A stretch of DNA of 64,000 nt from Bremerella sp. TYQ1 (GTDB lineage Bacteria; Planctomycetota; Planctomycetia; Pirellulales; Pirellulaceae), in assembly GCF_020150455.1 (NCBI RefSeq), contig NZ_CP083740.1:3348001-3412000 (forward strand), given 5' to 3'. The notes under the pieces were generated by a model. That model saw only the letters and a program-made list of their open reading frames with translations. It was not told the DNA's origin and did no database searches. The stretch's first letter is position 1, and each line of letters begins with the position of its first letter. Positions 46,892-56,818 of the stretch are shown here, piece after piece. The position numbers and the translations under genes were made by a program.

Positions 46892-48583
46892 TTAATCCGC
46901 ATCCGGCAGGAATGCCTGACTGACACAGCCATGATGGGCCTGAGAAACGGTCGCGGCAAAGTCGGCCAGATACCCACGCGTTCGGGGAATCTCAGGTGCC
47001 TTCCATTCACGGCGGCGCTCGGCCAGGATGGCGTCGTCAACATGCAGCGTGAGATCGCCGGCGGTGAGATCGAATGAAATCTCGTCGCCATTTTCGACTA
47101 AAGCAATCGGCCCGCCAACGGCAGCCTCCGGCGAACAATGCACCCCGATCGCTCCGTGCGAAACGCCAGAGACTCGGGTGTCGGAAAGGAATGCCACTTT
47201 GCCGTCAAGCTTTGGCGTTGCCAGCGCGGCCGTGGCGACCAACACTTCCGGCATGCCTGAGGCAACTGGGCCAAGGTACCGCAACACGATCACACTGCCT
47301 GGCTGAATTTCGTCTCGCTCCACGGCCTCGACAATCTTTCGGGCCTCGTCGAAGCAAATTGCTTTGCCGCGGAACGTTGGCTCCTTCATGCTGCTGACTT
47401 TAAACACAACGCCGCCTGGGGCCAGGTTGCCGAAGCAGATCTGCATGTCTGCATACGGTTTGAAGGGCTTCTCGACCGGCACGATGAGATCCTGATTCCA
47501 ATCGATCTTTGGGGCATCGGCAAGATTCTCGGCAACCGTTTTCCCAGTGACAGTGATGCAGTCTCCATCGAGCATTCCCTGCTGCAGGAGGTACTTCAGA
47601 AACATGGGCGTCCCGCCGAGCTTGAAAAGATCGAACATCGTTCGCTTGCCGCGCGGAGCAAAGCTGCACAGCACCGGAGTTTCGCGACAAATCTTTTGGA
47701 TGTCCTGCAAATGGAAATCTACGTGGGCTTCACGAGCAAGTGCCAGGAGATGCAAGACGCCATTGGTCGAACCACCCATCGCAGCCACGGCACGGGTTGC
47801 ATTGATCATCGATGCGCGCGTGACGATGTCGCGTGGGCGGATATCTTCGGCCAGCAGCCGCCTGACCATCGGACCAATGTTTTCGCATTCCGCAATCTTG
47901 GAAGGATCGTCGGCAGGGTTGCTGCTGGAATAGGGAGCGGAAAGTCCCATCGCTTCCAGGGCAATTCCCCAGGTGTTGAACGATGCCGCGATACCACAGC
48001 CGCCAGGCCCAGGACAAGCAGTTCGCAAAATCTGATCCGCTTCGTCATGCGACATCGCACCGACGCTCGCCGCAGCCTGAGAATCGTAAACATCGAGAAT
48101 CGAAGTATCGTGACCACGGTGGCAGCCTGGCTTGATGCTTCCTCCATTGACGATCAAGCCGGGATAGTTCAGCCGTGCCAAAGCCATGGCGAATCCAGGG
48201 CCGTTTTTATCGCAGTTGTGCATGCCGATCAGGAAATCGTAACCATGCGAACTGGTCACGCATTCGGCTGCGTTAGCAATCATATTTCGAGAAGGCAAAC
48301 TCGCATTGCCCCCTTCATGCCCCTGCGTGATGTTGTCGCTGACCGCTGGCGTTCCGAACGGAAAACCAATCAGACCTTCCTTTTCGCACCCTTGCTTAAT
48401 AAGCGTTGCGAGTCGGTACGCATGGACGTTGCAAAGATTGCCTTCCAAAAGTGGCACGCCGATACCAACTTGCGGCTTATGGAAATCCTCTTCCTGGAAG
48501 TTGAGACCGTAATAAAACGCGGTCACTCCGCGCTGCCAGCCTTGGGTCAGATTTCGGCTATTCCAATTGAGAGGTCGTTCCAT
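46892..48583 (-). CDS. IlvD/Edd family dehydratase
   Basis: The protein has 563 residues from the ATG at 48583; the in-frame extension to 48700 is not family-like. Family motifs include GFPFGTPAVSDNITQGHEGG, HNCDKNGPGF (cluster Cys) and CPGPGGCGIAASFNTWG, with NLCNVHAYRL carrying another Cys. These are Fe-S cluster ligands of dihydroxy-acid dehydratase, 6-phosphogluconate dehydratase and sugar-acid dehydratases. No branched-chain or Entner-Doudoroff genes adjoin, so the substrate (dihydroxy-acid or a sugar acid) cannot be decided. Confidence 0.93.
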   Translation of the reverse strand: MERPLNWNSRNLTQGWQRGVTAFYYGLNFQEEDFHKPQVGIGVPLLEGNLCNVHAYRLATLIKQGCEKEGLIGFPFGTPAVSDNITQGHEGGNASLPSRNMIANAAECVTSSHGYDFLIGMHNCDKNGPGFAMALARLNYPGLIVNGGSIKPGCHRGHDTSILDVYDSQAAASVGAMSHDEADQILRTACPGPGGCGIAASFNTWGIALEAMGLSAPYSSSNPADDPSKIAECENIGPMVRRLLAEDIRPRDIVTRASMINATRAVAAMGGSTNGVLHLLALAREAHVDFHLQDIQKICRETPVLCSFAPRGKRTMFDLFKLGGTPMFLKYLLQQGMLDGDCITVTGKTVAENLADAPKIDWNQDLIVPVEKPFKPYADMQICFGNLAPGGVVFKVSSMKEPTFRGKAICFDEARKIVEAVERDEIQPGSVIVLRYLGPVASGMPEVLVATAALATPKLDGKVAFLSDTRVSGVSHGAIGVHCSPEAAVGGPIALVENGDEISFDLTAGDLTLHVDDAILAERRREWKAPEIPRTRGYLADFAATVSQAHHGCVSQAFLPDAD

Positions 48584-48704
48584 GGGAGGGTTCACTTGAG
48601 AATGGCATGAAGGAAGTCGAGGTAACCAAGTAGTATGCCGGGCCCTGGACCAAACCTCAAGCGAACCAACATGTCGGGGGTGGTCGCGAGGACGAATCAA
48701 CCAA

Positions 48705-48750
48705 GAAAAGAAAAACGCCGGCCGCGTAGAGGTTCGCGAACCGGCGTCTT
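48705..48750 (-). terminator. Intrinsic terminator after hsp20
   Basis: On the minus strand ACGCCGG and CCGGCGT form a stem (19-base loop that can pair further) followed by TTTT. It lies about 40 bases past the hsp20 stop codon. Confidence 0.75.
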
Positions 48751-48789
48751 ACTCATCCAAGGAAAATGCACGTTGAGGGCATGTACCCC

Positions 48790-49254
48790 TTAGCTGTTCG
48801 TTACTTCAATCTTCTTCGGCTTCGCTTGTTCCGACTTCGGAATCGTGACCGAAAGCACACCATTTTTGAAGCTGGCTGAAACGTTCTCGTCGTCGACCGG
48901 CATGCCGAGTTTCAGCACGCGTTCAAACTTGCCGTAGACATGTTCGACGCGGTGCCAGCGACGATCTTCCGATTGCTCTTCGGTCTTCCGTTCGCCAGAG
49001 ATCGTGAGCTTGCCGTCGTGCAGTTCGACGTTGACATCTTCCGCACCTAGGCCTGGCAGTTCGAGATCGACTTGATAGCTGCCTTCCGACTCTGAGATGT
49101 TCATCGCCGGCATCCAAGCCCCAGAGGCACTTTGCCGTACCGGGCGGAAGAACGATTCAAACAAGTTGTCCATCTCGCTCGACCAGTTGGCCAAAGCGTG
49201 AGACTTCGATTCCGATTGGGTTTGTGGACGTACCATTTTGATCAACCTTTCCAT
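48790..49254 (-). CDS. Small heat-shock protein, Hsp20/alpha-crystallin family
   Basis: The protein has 154 residues. The alpha-crystallin domain covers about residues 48-145: YQVDLELPGLGAEDVNVELH, GKLTISGERKTEE and FKNGVLSVTIPK. A short C-terminal KKIEVTNS includes an I-x-V motif like the IxI/V that joins sHSP dimers. It is an ATP-independent holdase. An alternative ATG six codons in (MVRPQTQ) is possible. A match to a sigma-54 promoter lies about 110 bases upstream, which would make it a stress-regulated gene under an enhancer-binding activator. Confidence 0.95.
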   Translation of the reverse strand: MERLIKMVRPQTQSESKSHALANWSSEMDNLFESFFRPVRQSASGAWMPAMNISESEGSYQVDLELPGLGAEDVNVELHDGKLTISGERKTEEQSEDRRWHRVEHVYGKFERVLKLGMPVDDENVSASFKNGVLSVTIPKSEQAKPKKIEVTNS

Positions 49255-49364
49255 AAACAGTTCCTACAGAAGTTGAAACAAAACCGCACCAAATTATTTG
49301 GGTTTGCAAACTCAGTTTCTTTGTCGGTTTGAGTGCCTCGGTGTGGCGAGGCGACAGCCAGAAA

Positions 49365-49381
49365 TGCAACGAGTGTGCCAA
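49365..49381 (-). promoter_or_regulatory. Sigma-54 promoter for hsp20
   Basis: On the minus strand TTGGCACACTCGTTGCA matches the -24/-12 consensus (TGGCAC-N5-TTGCA), with GG and GC spaced correctly. It lies about 110 bases upstream of the hsp20 ATG and reads toward it. A 13-bp palindrome about 105-130 bp further upstream (49485-49497) may be the activator site. Confidence 0.7.
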
Positions 49382-49484
49382 TCGCCGGTGAACGAAATTG
49401 GCATTTCCGCAAGTCACTACTTTCTAAGGACTTGTGTAAGAGCAGAACTTTCTTGCTGCCAAAACCAACACCGCAGTGTCACTG

Positions 49485-49497
49485 CCAAAATGGCACT
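49485..49497. promoter_or_regulatory. Palindrome upstream of the hsp20 promoter, possible activator site
   Basis: TGCCA-AAA-TGGCA is a perfect 5-bp-arm palindrome flanked by further CAGTG/CACTG half-repeats. The distance to the -24 element is typical for enhancer sites of sigma-54 activators. The assignment is inferred from spacing. Confidence 0.45.
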
Positions 49498-49750
49498 GGT
49501 TGTCATTTCGACAGGCAGAAAAGCCGTCGAGAAATTGTTTGGAGAATCCACAGGGCTAACGGTTGACATTCGACAAACTGTCCCATAAAAAGGAATGCAA
49601 CTGAGACTCAGTTTCATTTAACTAGCTAACGAATGAGTCTCTGCCGCAGCCAGCCGTCGCCTTTGCGATGCCAGCCACGCCACCGTGTCAGGGCTTCTTT
49701 TTCCTGCCCTAAATCCTTCCCTGGTTGGTACTTACAAAGGTATTTTTACG
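49498..49750. other. Region upstream of the second DUF1559 gene
   Basis: About 250 bases upstream of the DUF1559 start, continuous with the hsp20 regulatory region. It should hold the DUF1559 promoter, but I did not identify one with confidence and see no gene. Confidence 0.35.
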
Positions 49751-50689
49751 ATGTCGACTCGGTCGTCTCGCAATGCATTTACGCTGGTAGAACTGTTGGT
49801 GGTGATTGCTATCATCGGTATTCTGATCGCTCTCCTGCTCCCCGCCGTCCAACAAGCCCGGGAAGCTGCCCGCCGCATGAGCTGCTCGAATCAGCTGAAA
49901 CAAGTTGGCTTGGCGATGCACAACTTCCACGACACCTTTGGTGAATTTCCATTCGCGATGCGAGACCGTGAAGAGGGAAGTTCGGTGGCGACATATGACA
50001 CCGGTTGGATCCAAATCCTTCCTTTCCTCGAACAAGACGCCGTTGCGAGTCGCTGGGATCCAGAAGAACGGCGAAACAGCACCGTTGATACCGATGGTGA
50101 TGGCTGGACGAACGCGTTGCTTCAGCAAGAGATTATCCCAAGCTACCTGTGCCCGACGATGACCATGCCCACAGGGCCAGTGGGAGGTTCCGAAAATCGA
50201 GCCCCTAGTAGTTACCAATTTTGTACGTTCAGTGATATCGACCTGCAGTATGGTTATGCTTATCGAGCCTCAGGCGTTCCTGAGCCAGCATGTGATGGTG
50301 CGATTATTCTTACCAAAACGTTCACGGATTCGGATAACCCAGCAGGACCCAACCACCGCGATGCAACCAAGTTTCGCGATATGACGGATGGTACGTCCAA
50401 CACTTTTATGGTTGGTGAAACGGACTTTACGCCACGAGGTGTCCCATCGACTGAATATGGTGCCATTTGGTCGTACGGTTACTTCTATGGCTGGGGATCG
50501 AGCTATCACCCCTTCAACAAGCATGACCACACGACGACAACCTACGGTGGCTTTCGCAGCCAGCACCCTGGCGGAGCCCACTTCGGCCTGGTTGATGGCT
50601 CCGTTCGATTCGTTGCCGAGACATTAAACGAAGACATCTACCACGCGATGTTTACGCGTTCCGGAAGCGAAGTTGCACAACTACCGTAG
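49751..50689 (+). CDS. DUF1559 pseudopilin-like exported protein
   Basis: The protein has 312 residues from the ATG at 49751, chosen because the prepilin motif [18 protein letters not shown] then begins at residue 7; a longer in-frame reading would bury the signal. Cleavage would follow Ala rather than the usual Gly. The helix ends in [17 protein letters not shown], and the C-terminal QHPGGAHFGLVDGSVRFVAE is the DUF1559 signature. It is a paralogue of the protein at 26750. It is followed 88 bases later by a small lipoprotein gene, an arrangement I recall as common for DUF1559 genes in planctomycetes. Confidence 0.94.
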   Translation: MSTRSSRNAFTLVELLVVIAIIGILIALLLPAVQQAREAARRMSCSNQLKQVGLAMHNFHDTFGEFPFAMRDREEGSSVATYDTGWIQILPFLEQDAVASRWDPEERRNSTVDTDGDGWTNALLQQEIIPSYLCPTMTMPTGPVGGSENRAPSSYQFCTFSDIDLQYGYAYRASGVPEPACDGAIILTKTFTDSDNPAGPNHRDATKFRDMTDGTSNTFMVGETDFTPRGVPSTEYGAIWSYGYFYGWGSSYHPFNKHDHTTTTYGGFRSQHPGGAHFGLVDGSVRFVAETLNEDIYHAMFTRSGSEVAQLP

Positions 50690-50777
50690 CATTTCCCTCC
50701 GATCGATCCCCAACATCTGGCAGAGCTACTAACTGCCAGATGTCTCCGCCGAGCTCAAACCTTTGAGAAGTCTTCCA

Positions 50778-51062
50778 ATGCGAGCATTCTGTTATTGGCT
50801 CATTTGCATGGCCCTGCTTGGAGTTATGGCTTGTAGCAGCCAAAAAGCCAACAGTCCGTCATCCCCTCAAGAGACTGCCAATTTAACTCTGGAATCTTGG
50901 CATCAGCTTCCACCTCATGAAAAGTATGATGGAGCTACACTTGAGCGACTTCGAATGCATGATGAGAAACTCGTCAAATCGAATCGCGCTTGGAAGAAGT
51001 TCATGAACGAAGTTGTTATTCCGGAAATGAAGAAGGACATTCCTCCGCCTGCGAACCATTAA
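50778..51062 (+). CDS. Small lipoprotein, DUF1559 neighbour
   Basis: The protein has 94 residues from the ATG at 50778 (GAGAAG upstream). The N-terminus is a lipoprotein signal with lipobox LLGVMACSS, so the mature protein should be a membrane-attached peptide of about 75 residues. It is hydrophilic and basic/acidic mixed (LERLRMHDEKLVKSNRAWKK). No family is recognised. It follows the DUF1559 gene and is probably co-transcribed. Confidence 0.8.
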   Translation: MRAFCYWLICMALLGVMACSSQKANSPSSPQETANLTLESWHQLPPHEKYDGATLERLRMHDEKLVKSNRAWKKFMNEVVIPEMKKDIPPPANH

Positions 51063-51077
51063 CTTCCACATCAAACT

Positions 51078-51120
51078 TCACCCGGCGACAGGGGATGGGA
51101 AGTCGCCGGGTGAGGTTTTT
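51078..51120 (+). terminator. Intrinsic terminator after the lipoprotein gene
   Basis: TCACCCGGCGAC and GTCGCCGGGTGA form a 12-bp perfect stem (12-base loop), followed two bases later by five T. It lies 15 bases past the stop codon. Confidence 0.92.
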
Positions 51121-51135
51121 GAGAGCGGACATACG

Positions 51136-51168
51136 AAAAAGGCCGTAGCAACTGCTACGGCCTTTTTT
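51136..51168. terminator. Bidirectional intrinsic terminator
   Basis: GGCCGTAGC-AACT-GCTACGGCC with A and T runs on either side lies between the lipoprotein gene and the convergent DUF1552 gene. It should mainly serve the leftward DUF1592-DUF1552 transcript. Confidence 0.92.
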
Positions 51169-51191
51169 ATTGTGGGATGCTCAGTGGGCGA

Positions 51192-52553
51192 TTAAGTCAG
51201 CCCGGTCAGGGGGCCGTCGCCGCAGTAGTCGGGGTTGCCGAACGTCTTTTGCGGATAGCCCATCGCTTCGCAGAGATTCATCAGCAAACGATTGTGCGGG
51301 ACCTTCTTGAAGTCGAGGGCCTGACCCATCTTGAAGCCGAGACCACCCCCAACGAGAACAAACGGAATGTTGTTGTGGGTGTGGGAGTTCCCCTTACCCA
51401 GTTCGTTGGTCCAGACAATCGTGGTATTGTCGAGCATGCTACCATTGCCACCGGGCTCAGGCGTTTCCGACAAACGCTTGGCCAAGTGAGCGACTTGTTC
51501 GCAGTACCAGGTGTTGATCTTGATCAACTTCTCGTAAGCGTCTTCGTTGCTATCGGGCTCGTGCGACAAGCCATGGTGCCCTTCGTCGATGCCCAGCCAT
51601 TTCATCTTTGGCTGACCTACGCTGTTGGTAATCTGCAGCGAAGCGATGCGGTTCATGTCGTGCACGAAACCGTTGACCATCAACTCGATCTGCATCTTGG
51701 TGATTTGAGGAATGTTGTCGTTGTCTTCGCGAACATTCGGCGGCAGTTCAGGAATGGCATGATCGAGCTCGGCTCTTTCATCCTCCGATTGTTCCGCCTT
51801 TTGCTTTTGCTGCTGAGCCATTTCGGCCTGAAGTTCCAATTCGACTTTTCGCACCATTTGCATGTGCGTGTCGAGCAGCTGGCGATCTTCGACGCTGATC
51901 AGCTTTTCAACCTTCTTAAAGTCGTCGGTTAGATCGTCGAGCACGCTGGCAAGCATGGCTCGGTTCTTGGCCTGACCGTACATATTATCGAACATCTGGT
52001 AAGGATCGTCGATCGGGGCGACCGGCTGATTTGGACCAGCGTACGACCAACGCGTCCATGTGTCGGCGCGATCGGGAACCATGACACCAAACTCGAGCGA
52101 ACCGAATCGGGTCTGGGTGTCGGCATTGGCTTGCAGTTGATTCTTCAGGTACTGATCGACCGAGATCCCCATGGCCCAACCGGCTGGGGTATCGGATCCA
52201 CCTTGGACGTCGCCGGGGAACAGTTCGATCCCTGTTAGCAGACAGCCCATGCCGCGCATATGACCGTCGCCATCCCCTTTAATCAGGTTGCCGATGCCCT
52301 TGATGGTCATCGTCTGCTGCTTGAAAGGCTCGAGCGGCTTGAGGATCCGCTGCATGTCGTAGTCGGAACCGAGCGTCTTTGGCCAGAAGTGGTCTGGGAT
52401 CACGCCATTAGGGCTGAAGATAAACACCAGACGCTTCTTCGGCGCGGCTTGGGATGCCCAGCCGAGGCTTGGCAAACCGGCAAGCAGATTCGCGGCGGCA
52501 AAGCTGATGCCGGTCTTCTGCAAAAAGTCACGTCGTGAAAGTTGATGCACCAT
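51192..52553 (-). CDS. DUF1552 exported protein
   Basis: The protein has 453 residues. A Tat-type N-terminus is visible ([10 protein letters not shown]), then [17 protein letters not shown] and [15 protein letters not shown], typical of DUF1552 proteins. These are widespread in planctomycetes and are encoded next to DUF1592 cytochromes; the molecular function is not established. It starts 4 bases after the DUF1592 gene, so the two are co-translated. Confidence 0.92.
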   Translation of the reverse strand: MVHQLSRRDFLQKTGISFAAANLLAGLPSLGWASQAAPKKRLVFIFSPNGVIPDHFWPKTLGSDYDMQRILKPLEPFKQQTMTIKGIGNLIKGDGDGHMRGMGCLLTGIELFPGDVQGGSDTPAGWAMGISVDQYLKNQLQANADTQTRFGSLEFGVMVPDRADTWTRWSYAGPNQPVAPIDDPYQMFDNMYGQAKNRAMLASVLDDLTDDFKKVEKLISVEDRQLLDTHMQMVRKVELELQAEMAQQQKQKAEQSEDERAELDHAIPELPPNVREDNDNIPQITKMQIELMVNGFVHDMNRIASLQITNSVGQPKMKWLGIDEGHHGLSHEPDSNEDAYEKLIKINTWYCEQVAHLAKRLSETPEPGGNGSMLDNTTIVWTNELGKGNSHTHNNIPFVLVGGGLGFKMGQALDFKKVPHNRLLMNLCEAMGYPQKTFGNPDYCGDGPLTGLT

Positions 52554-52557
52554 AGGT

Positions 52558-54921
52558 TCATCCTGCGATCTTGGCGTTGTGGGGTTCCATGGCCGCGATC
52601 ACTGCGATCTCGACCAACAAAGCGCGGATGCTATATCCACTATTCTTAAACTTCTCAGTCAGTTCGTCCAGCTTATTCGGCCCATAAGCGGCCACCGGCT
52701 GTTTGACGAAATGCTGAAACGCACGGCTGACAAATGCCCGATGGGCGTCGTCACTATTGGCCAAAAACTGGGCCAACTCTTGCTCGTTCTGAAAGGTGAC
52801 CTCTTGACCGTCACGGGTCGTGTACGAACCAGTCGAGTCGATAGGTCGTTCTTTTTCCAGTTCACGAAAACGACCAACCGCATCGAAATGTTCGAGCGTA
52901 AATCCGAGGCCGTTGATTCGTGTATGGCATACCTGGCAGCTTTCCGGGCTGGTCTGCAAAGCCACACGCTCACGTGTCGTCAGGTCGGGATGCAAGTCAG
53001 GGCTCAGAGGCGTGAACGCATCATTCGGTGGTCGCAACGTCCGACCGAGCACGTAGCGAATCAAAAAGACACCACGATGAATGGGAGAAGTCGAATCGGT
53101 ATAGGCCAAGCCACTCATCAAGTAAGGATGCGTCAACAAGCCGAGACGATGCTTGCCGTCGCTGGCCGTCTTTCGCAAATCTTGCGGGCGAGGTCCGCGG
53201 GGCTGCTTGTCTTCCTCAGGTATCGCAACTTCGGCTGGCTTCCAAGCATCGCCGTAGAACTTCGCCATTCGATCCGACGAGTAGGCCCAATCCGCAGTGA
53301 AGAACTGTCGGTAGTCACTCTTTTCACTCCAGACGACGTCGTCCAGGAATGCGTCCAGCGAAGCTCGCATGTCGGCGACCAGTTCAGGCTCAAATCCAGG
53401 GAAACGTGCTTCGTCCTTGGTAATCTCGCCGAAGTGCCCGACGTTGAGCCATTCGTGCAGCATCTCGCGGGTCTTGCCACGTGTGCGGTAGTCGTTGACC
53501 ATTCGCCAGGCAGCGTCCCGAACTTGTTGTTCGTTTTGCAGCTGATTCTTCTCGACTTTATCCAGCAACCACTTATCGGACGGAATCGAATCGTAGAAGG
53601 TCAACGCCAAACGATTGGCGGCCTGCTGCGAAGGAGAATCGTGCTTATCCGTTTGCGGGTAGAGGAAACGTGGCGATTTGAGCGTCATCAATACAACTCG
53701 GCGAATCGCCTCGTTGTCGTCCGGCGATTGAGCAATCTGCTGATTTATGTACAGCTCTTTCAATTCATCGGAAAGCTTCGTGCGAAAAGCGACTTCGACG
53801 AACTCGGTAAGGAACGACTTCAGACGCTCGCGGTTCTCTTCGGTGATTTTTTTGTTGCGACGACTGTAGTGAGGCCAAAGCTCTTCGGCGGCGACAATTC
53901 CGAATTCGATTGCGGCGGATGTGGTCGAGTCGTCCCATTGGCGATCGACAGCAATCCCGCGTTCGAAGCCGTAGCTTCGATCATCGGGCGGCAACTTGGT
54001 TTGCAACGAGTAGGTTGGTTCAGTCGTCCATGGAATCAGATTCCGCTCCGGAATCAATTGCTCCGTACCGTGCGGCGGAACCCACGAGAGCGAAATCATC
54101 GCCGGTGGTTGTTCGGTCTTACGCTTTCGCTGGACGTAGTCGATCTTGAATGGATACGCGCGACCAGCGGTCAGGCGAACCAATTCCCGGAACTCTGTTT
54201 TATCACCAGATTGAACGTGGTTATCGATCAACGTTCGACCCAACTTGCCGAAATCCATGGTGAACGAAACGGTGCTGCGAACGACGATTTCGTAGTCGCC
54301 GGTCTCTTCGGCAATGATGCTGCCGTTCCAATGGATCAGAAAGTCTTCTTTGTTGATGCCTTCGCCGGGACTCTCACGACCGAAATCGAAGTCGATCATG
54401 GAATCGACGCGTTCGATCTTTTTATTCTCATTCTTCCAACGAGCCCCAGTGAAGTAGATACCCTTCACACCACGTTCTTCCGTATAGCCAGGCGTTCCGT
54501 GGAAATGGCTGTAGATGTCGGCCAGGCTTTGACGAAGCTGGTTGCCAGTCAAACGGGCCAGTGAGATTTGTGGTGGACGATTACGTATTCGAGCGGCTTC
54601 ACTGTAGAACGCATAATGCATGTAAGCGGCGACGGCTTCCGCATCGGGACCAACACACGACTCGGCATCCCCTTCCGGCATCGTCTTAACGATTTGGTGC
54701 GAGAGTTCCCCCAGACTAGCATCTCCAACCAGCGGAGATTCGTACGCACCGACAACCCCTTCGCCATTTTCGCCATGGCAGTCAGCGCACATGTTGGTGT
54801 AGATCTTCTTTCCCTTGTCGCGCAAGGCTTCGTCGTTGGCCCAGCACAATTGACTGACGCCAAGCACCGCCAAGAGCGCAAGCGGAAGGATCTTTCCAGC
54901 AGATAAAGCGAAGGACTTCAT
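52558..54921 (-). CDS. DUF1592-type exported cytochrome c protein (PA14 region)
   Basis: The protein has 787 residues with a signal peptide. A c-type heme site is near the N-terminus ([15 protein letters not shown]) and a second CxxCH lies near the C-terminus ([20 protein letters not shown]), the latter in the DUF1585/1588-type region. A PA14-like carbohydrate/sensing region is seen at about 150-290 ([19 protein letters not shown]). The middle and C-terminal parts match the DUF1592/1595 series. These large proteins are planctomycete-specific in abundance and are thought to be periplasmic redox proteins; the reaction is unknown. It is the first gene of the pair with DUF1552. Confidence 0.93.
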   Translation of the reverse strand: MKSFALSAGKILPLALLAVLGVSQLCWANDEALRDKGKKIYTNMCADCHGENGEGVVGAYESPLVGDASLGELSHQIVKTMPEGDAESCVGPDAEAVAAYMHYAFYSEAARIRNRPPQISLARLTGNQLRQSLADIYSHFHGTPGYTEERGVKGIYFTGARWKNENKKIERVDSMIDFDFGRESPGEGINKEDFLIHWNGSIIAEETGDYEIVVRSTVSFTMDFGKLGRTLIDNHVQSGDKTEFRELVRLTAGRAYPFKIDYVQRKRKTEQPPAMISLSWVPPHGTEQLIPERNLIPWTTEPTYSLQTKLPPDDRSYGFERGIAVDRQWDDSTTSAAIEFGIVAAEELWPHYSRRNKKITEENRERLKSFLTEFVEVAFRTKLSDELKELYINQQIAQSPDDNEAIRRVVLMTLKSPRFLYPQTDKHDSPSQQAANRLALTFYDSIPSDKWLLDKVEKNQLQNEQQVRDAAWRMVNDYRTRGKTREMLHEWLNVGHFGEITKDEARFPGFEPELVADMRASLDAFLDDVVWSEKSDYRQFFTADWAYSSDRMAKFYGDAWKPAEVAIPEEDKQPRGPRPQDLRKTASDGKHRLGLLTHPYLMSGLAYTDSTSPIHRGVFLIRYVLGRTLRPPNDAFTPLSPDLHPDLTTRERVALQTSPESCQVCHTRINGLGFTLEHFDAVGRFRELEKERPIDSTGSYTTRDGQEVTFQNEQELAQFLANSDDAHRAFVSRAFQHFVKQPVAAYGPNKLDELTEKFKNSGYSIRALLVEIAVIAAMEPHNAKIAG

Positions 54922-55248
54922 AGGTTTCCGGAGGTGTTTTGCAGAAAGGGTATTACGGCCCGGCCGACGTTCCTCATGGAATATAAACGTCGATGTTCTA
55001 CAAAACTGACAGGTGGGGAAGGAACGGAGGCGGGATCACCGTCGGCAGGTCGACTATGTATTACATCGTCGTTAACTGCCTACAGTTTTTCCTGAAATGT
55101 CTCAGGTCATTTTATTTTACACGAGGCCGCCAGGGTAAGTCCAATAGGAAAACCCTTTGATAGTCATAAGTTGCGGCTGATACACGGCTCCCCGGACGGG
55201 TGGAACGCAAGCATGTTCCCCCAGATGGCACCAATGAATGAAGCTTGC
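54922..55248. other. Intergenic region upstream of the DUF1592 gene
   Basis: About 330 bases hold the promoter of the DUF1592 operon and the 3' side of the sulfatase gene. I see no gene or clear regulatory element. Confidence 0.4.
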
Positions 55249-56727
55249 CTAACCCTTACCGTTTTGCTTCTTCGTACGCTTACCCTTATTTTCGGCTCCA
55301 GGATCGTATTTCGGGTGCGGCTGGCTGGGAATTTTGGCCCCAACGTGCTGATGCCACTCGATGAGATCTCGCACCAATTCGTCTCGTTTTTCTGGATTTT
55401 TAGCCGACAGATCGTGCCGCTCACCGATATCGGCCCGAAGATCGTAGAGTTCGACGGCACCGTTTTGCGGCAGATTATCCATGCCCCCATCGAGCACCCA
55501 CTCTTCGTGAAATAGGTGCAGCTTCCAATGATCCTTATTGATCACGCTGACCGGACGCGATCGAAACCCTGTTCGAACATCCAACGGACGTCCACGCGTG
55601 ACAGGTCGATCCAGATAACCAGGAAAGTACCAGAAGATTGCTTGGCGTTTGAGTTCGCCGTCGCCGGTCAGAAGCGGCATTAAGCTTTCGCCATCGAGCT
55701 TCTTATCTTCTGGAACCGCGATGCCAGCCGCATCGAGAATTGTTGGGTAGAGATCGACTTGAATGATCGGCGTATCCGATTTGCTGCCTGCTTTAATCTT
55801 GCCTGGCCAACGAATGATAAACGGTTCGCGAATGCCTCCTTCGTAATAGCCTCCCTTATTTCCACGCAGTGGCTCCTGTGAAGATTGTGGCGTCGCTCCG
55901 TTATCGCTCGTAAAGATCACCATCGTCTTCTCGGAAAGCTCTAGTTCGTCCAGCTTCTTCAGGAGACGCCCGACACTTTCATCCAAGTCGTACGTGCACG
56001 AGGCATACATTACCGACTTGTGCTCTTCCCCTTTTGTCTTCTCTTGAAACTTCGCAACCGTCTGGGGTTGCCCTTGAAGCGGGCCATGAATGGCGTGATG
56101 CGGCAAATAGCAGAAGAATGGACGATCGCGATTCTTTTCGATAAACGCACACGCTTTATCAGTCAGGGTAAATACACCTTTCGGATCGGTAGGCGGCCCT
56201 TTCTTATTGGTTTCAGTCCCCTCCTTTAACTCGCCATCCCCGAACGAATCGTACGTTTCATCGAAGCCTTGTTCGCTTGGCTTGGCACCATCTTTGCCGT
56301 CCAAATGCCATTTACCGAAATGACCGGTCACATAGCCAGCATCTTTCAAAGCTTCAGCGAGCGTGTAGCTAGAAGCGCTCAGTCCGTCACTGTTAGGTGT
56401 CGGTACCAAACGCATTTCATTCTTCTTACCCCGCTCGGTGTTGTAGACAGCGTACAAACCATGCCGCGGTGTATATTGCCCAGAAAGCAAACAAGCACGG
56501 CTAGGAGCACAGTTCCCAGCACACGCATACCCTGCCGAAAACGTCATCCCCTCTTGAGCGAGTTGATCGATCACGGGGGTTTCGTAGAAGTCGCTACCCT
56601 GGTAGCCGACATCTTTCCAACCAAGATCGTCGGCGTAAATCAGGACGAAGTTTGGACGCTCGTCCGCCGAAATAGAAGTCACACCCAGGAAAGTAAGTAG
56701 CAGAGCGAACAGTACGACACGAGACAT
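55249..56727 (-). CDS. Sulfatase (arylsulfatase family)
   Basis: The protein has 492 residues from the ATG at 56727 (GGGAG upstream); a longer frame to 56886 overlaps the neighbouring gene. A signal peptide ends near SISADERP. The sulfatase core is standard: PNFVLIYADDLGWKDVGYQG, then the formylglycine site C73-A-P-S-R with LSGQYTPRHG, and VIFTSDNGATPQSS. Maturation of the Cys to formylglycine is expected. It is exported and likely removes sulfate from polysaccharides. It follows the EF-hand esterase on the same strand, separated by a terminator. Confidence 0.95.
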   Translation of the reverse strand: MSRVVLFALLLTFLGVTSISADERPNFVLIYADDLGWKDVGYQGSDFYETPVIDQLAQEGMTFSAGYACAGNCAPSRACLLSGQYTPRHGLYAVYNTERGKKNEMRLVPTPNSDGLSASSYTLAEALKDAGYVTGHFGKWHLDGKDGAKPSEQGFDETYDSFGDGELKEGTETNKKGPPTDPKGVFTLTDKACAFIEKNRDRPFFCYLPHHAIHGPLQGQPQTVAKFQEKTKGEEHKSVMYASCTYDLDESVGRLLKKLDELELSEKTMVIFTSDNGATPQSSQEPLRGNKGGYYEGGIREPFIIRWPGKIKAGSKSDTPIIQVDLYPTILDAAGIAVPEDKKLDGESLMPLLTGDGELKRQAIFWYFPGYLDRPVTRGRPLDVRTGFRSRPVSVINKDHWKLHLFHEEWVLDGGMDNLPQNGAVELYDLRADIGERHDLSAKNPEKRDELVRDLIEWHQHVGAKIPSQPHPKYDPGAENKGKRTKKQNGKG

Positions 56728-56740
56728 CGGTGACTCCCAT

Positions 56741-56776
56741 AAAAAAAGCTGACGAAACTTTTGCGGTTTCATCAGC
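56741..56776 (-). terminator. Intrinsic terminator after the esterase gene
   Basis: On the minus strand GCTGATGAAAC and GTTTCGTCAGC pair (one internal mismatch, 7-base loop) and seven T follow. It lies between the esterase stop and the sulfatase start, so the two genes are probably transcribed separately. Confidence 0.88.
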
Positions 56777-56818
56777 CTAGTGTAATCAACTGAACGTACG
56801 ATTGCACGCAGCGAGTGA

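Noticed and set aside
52579..54564. Long plus-strand open frame opposite the DUF1592 gene
   Set aside because: The minus strand encodes a clear DUF1592 cytochrome protein; the opposite frame has no recognisable motif.
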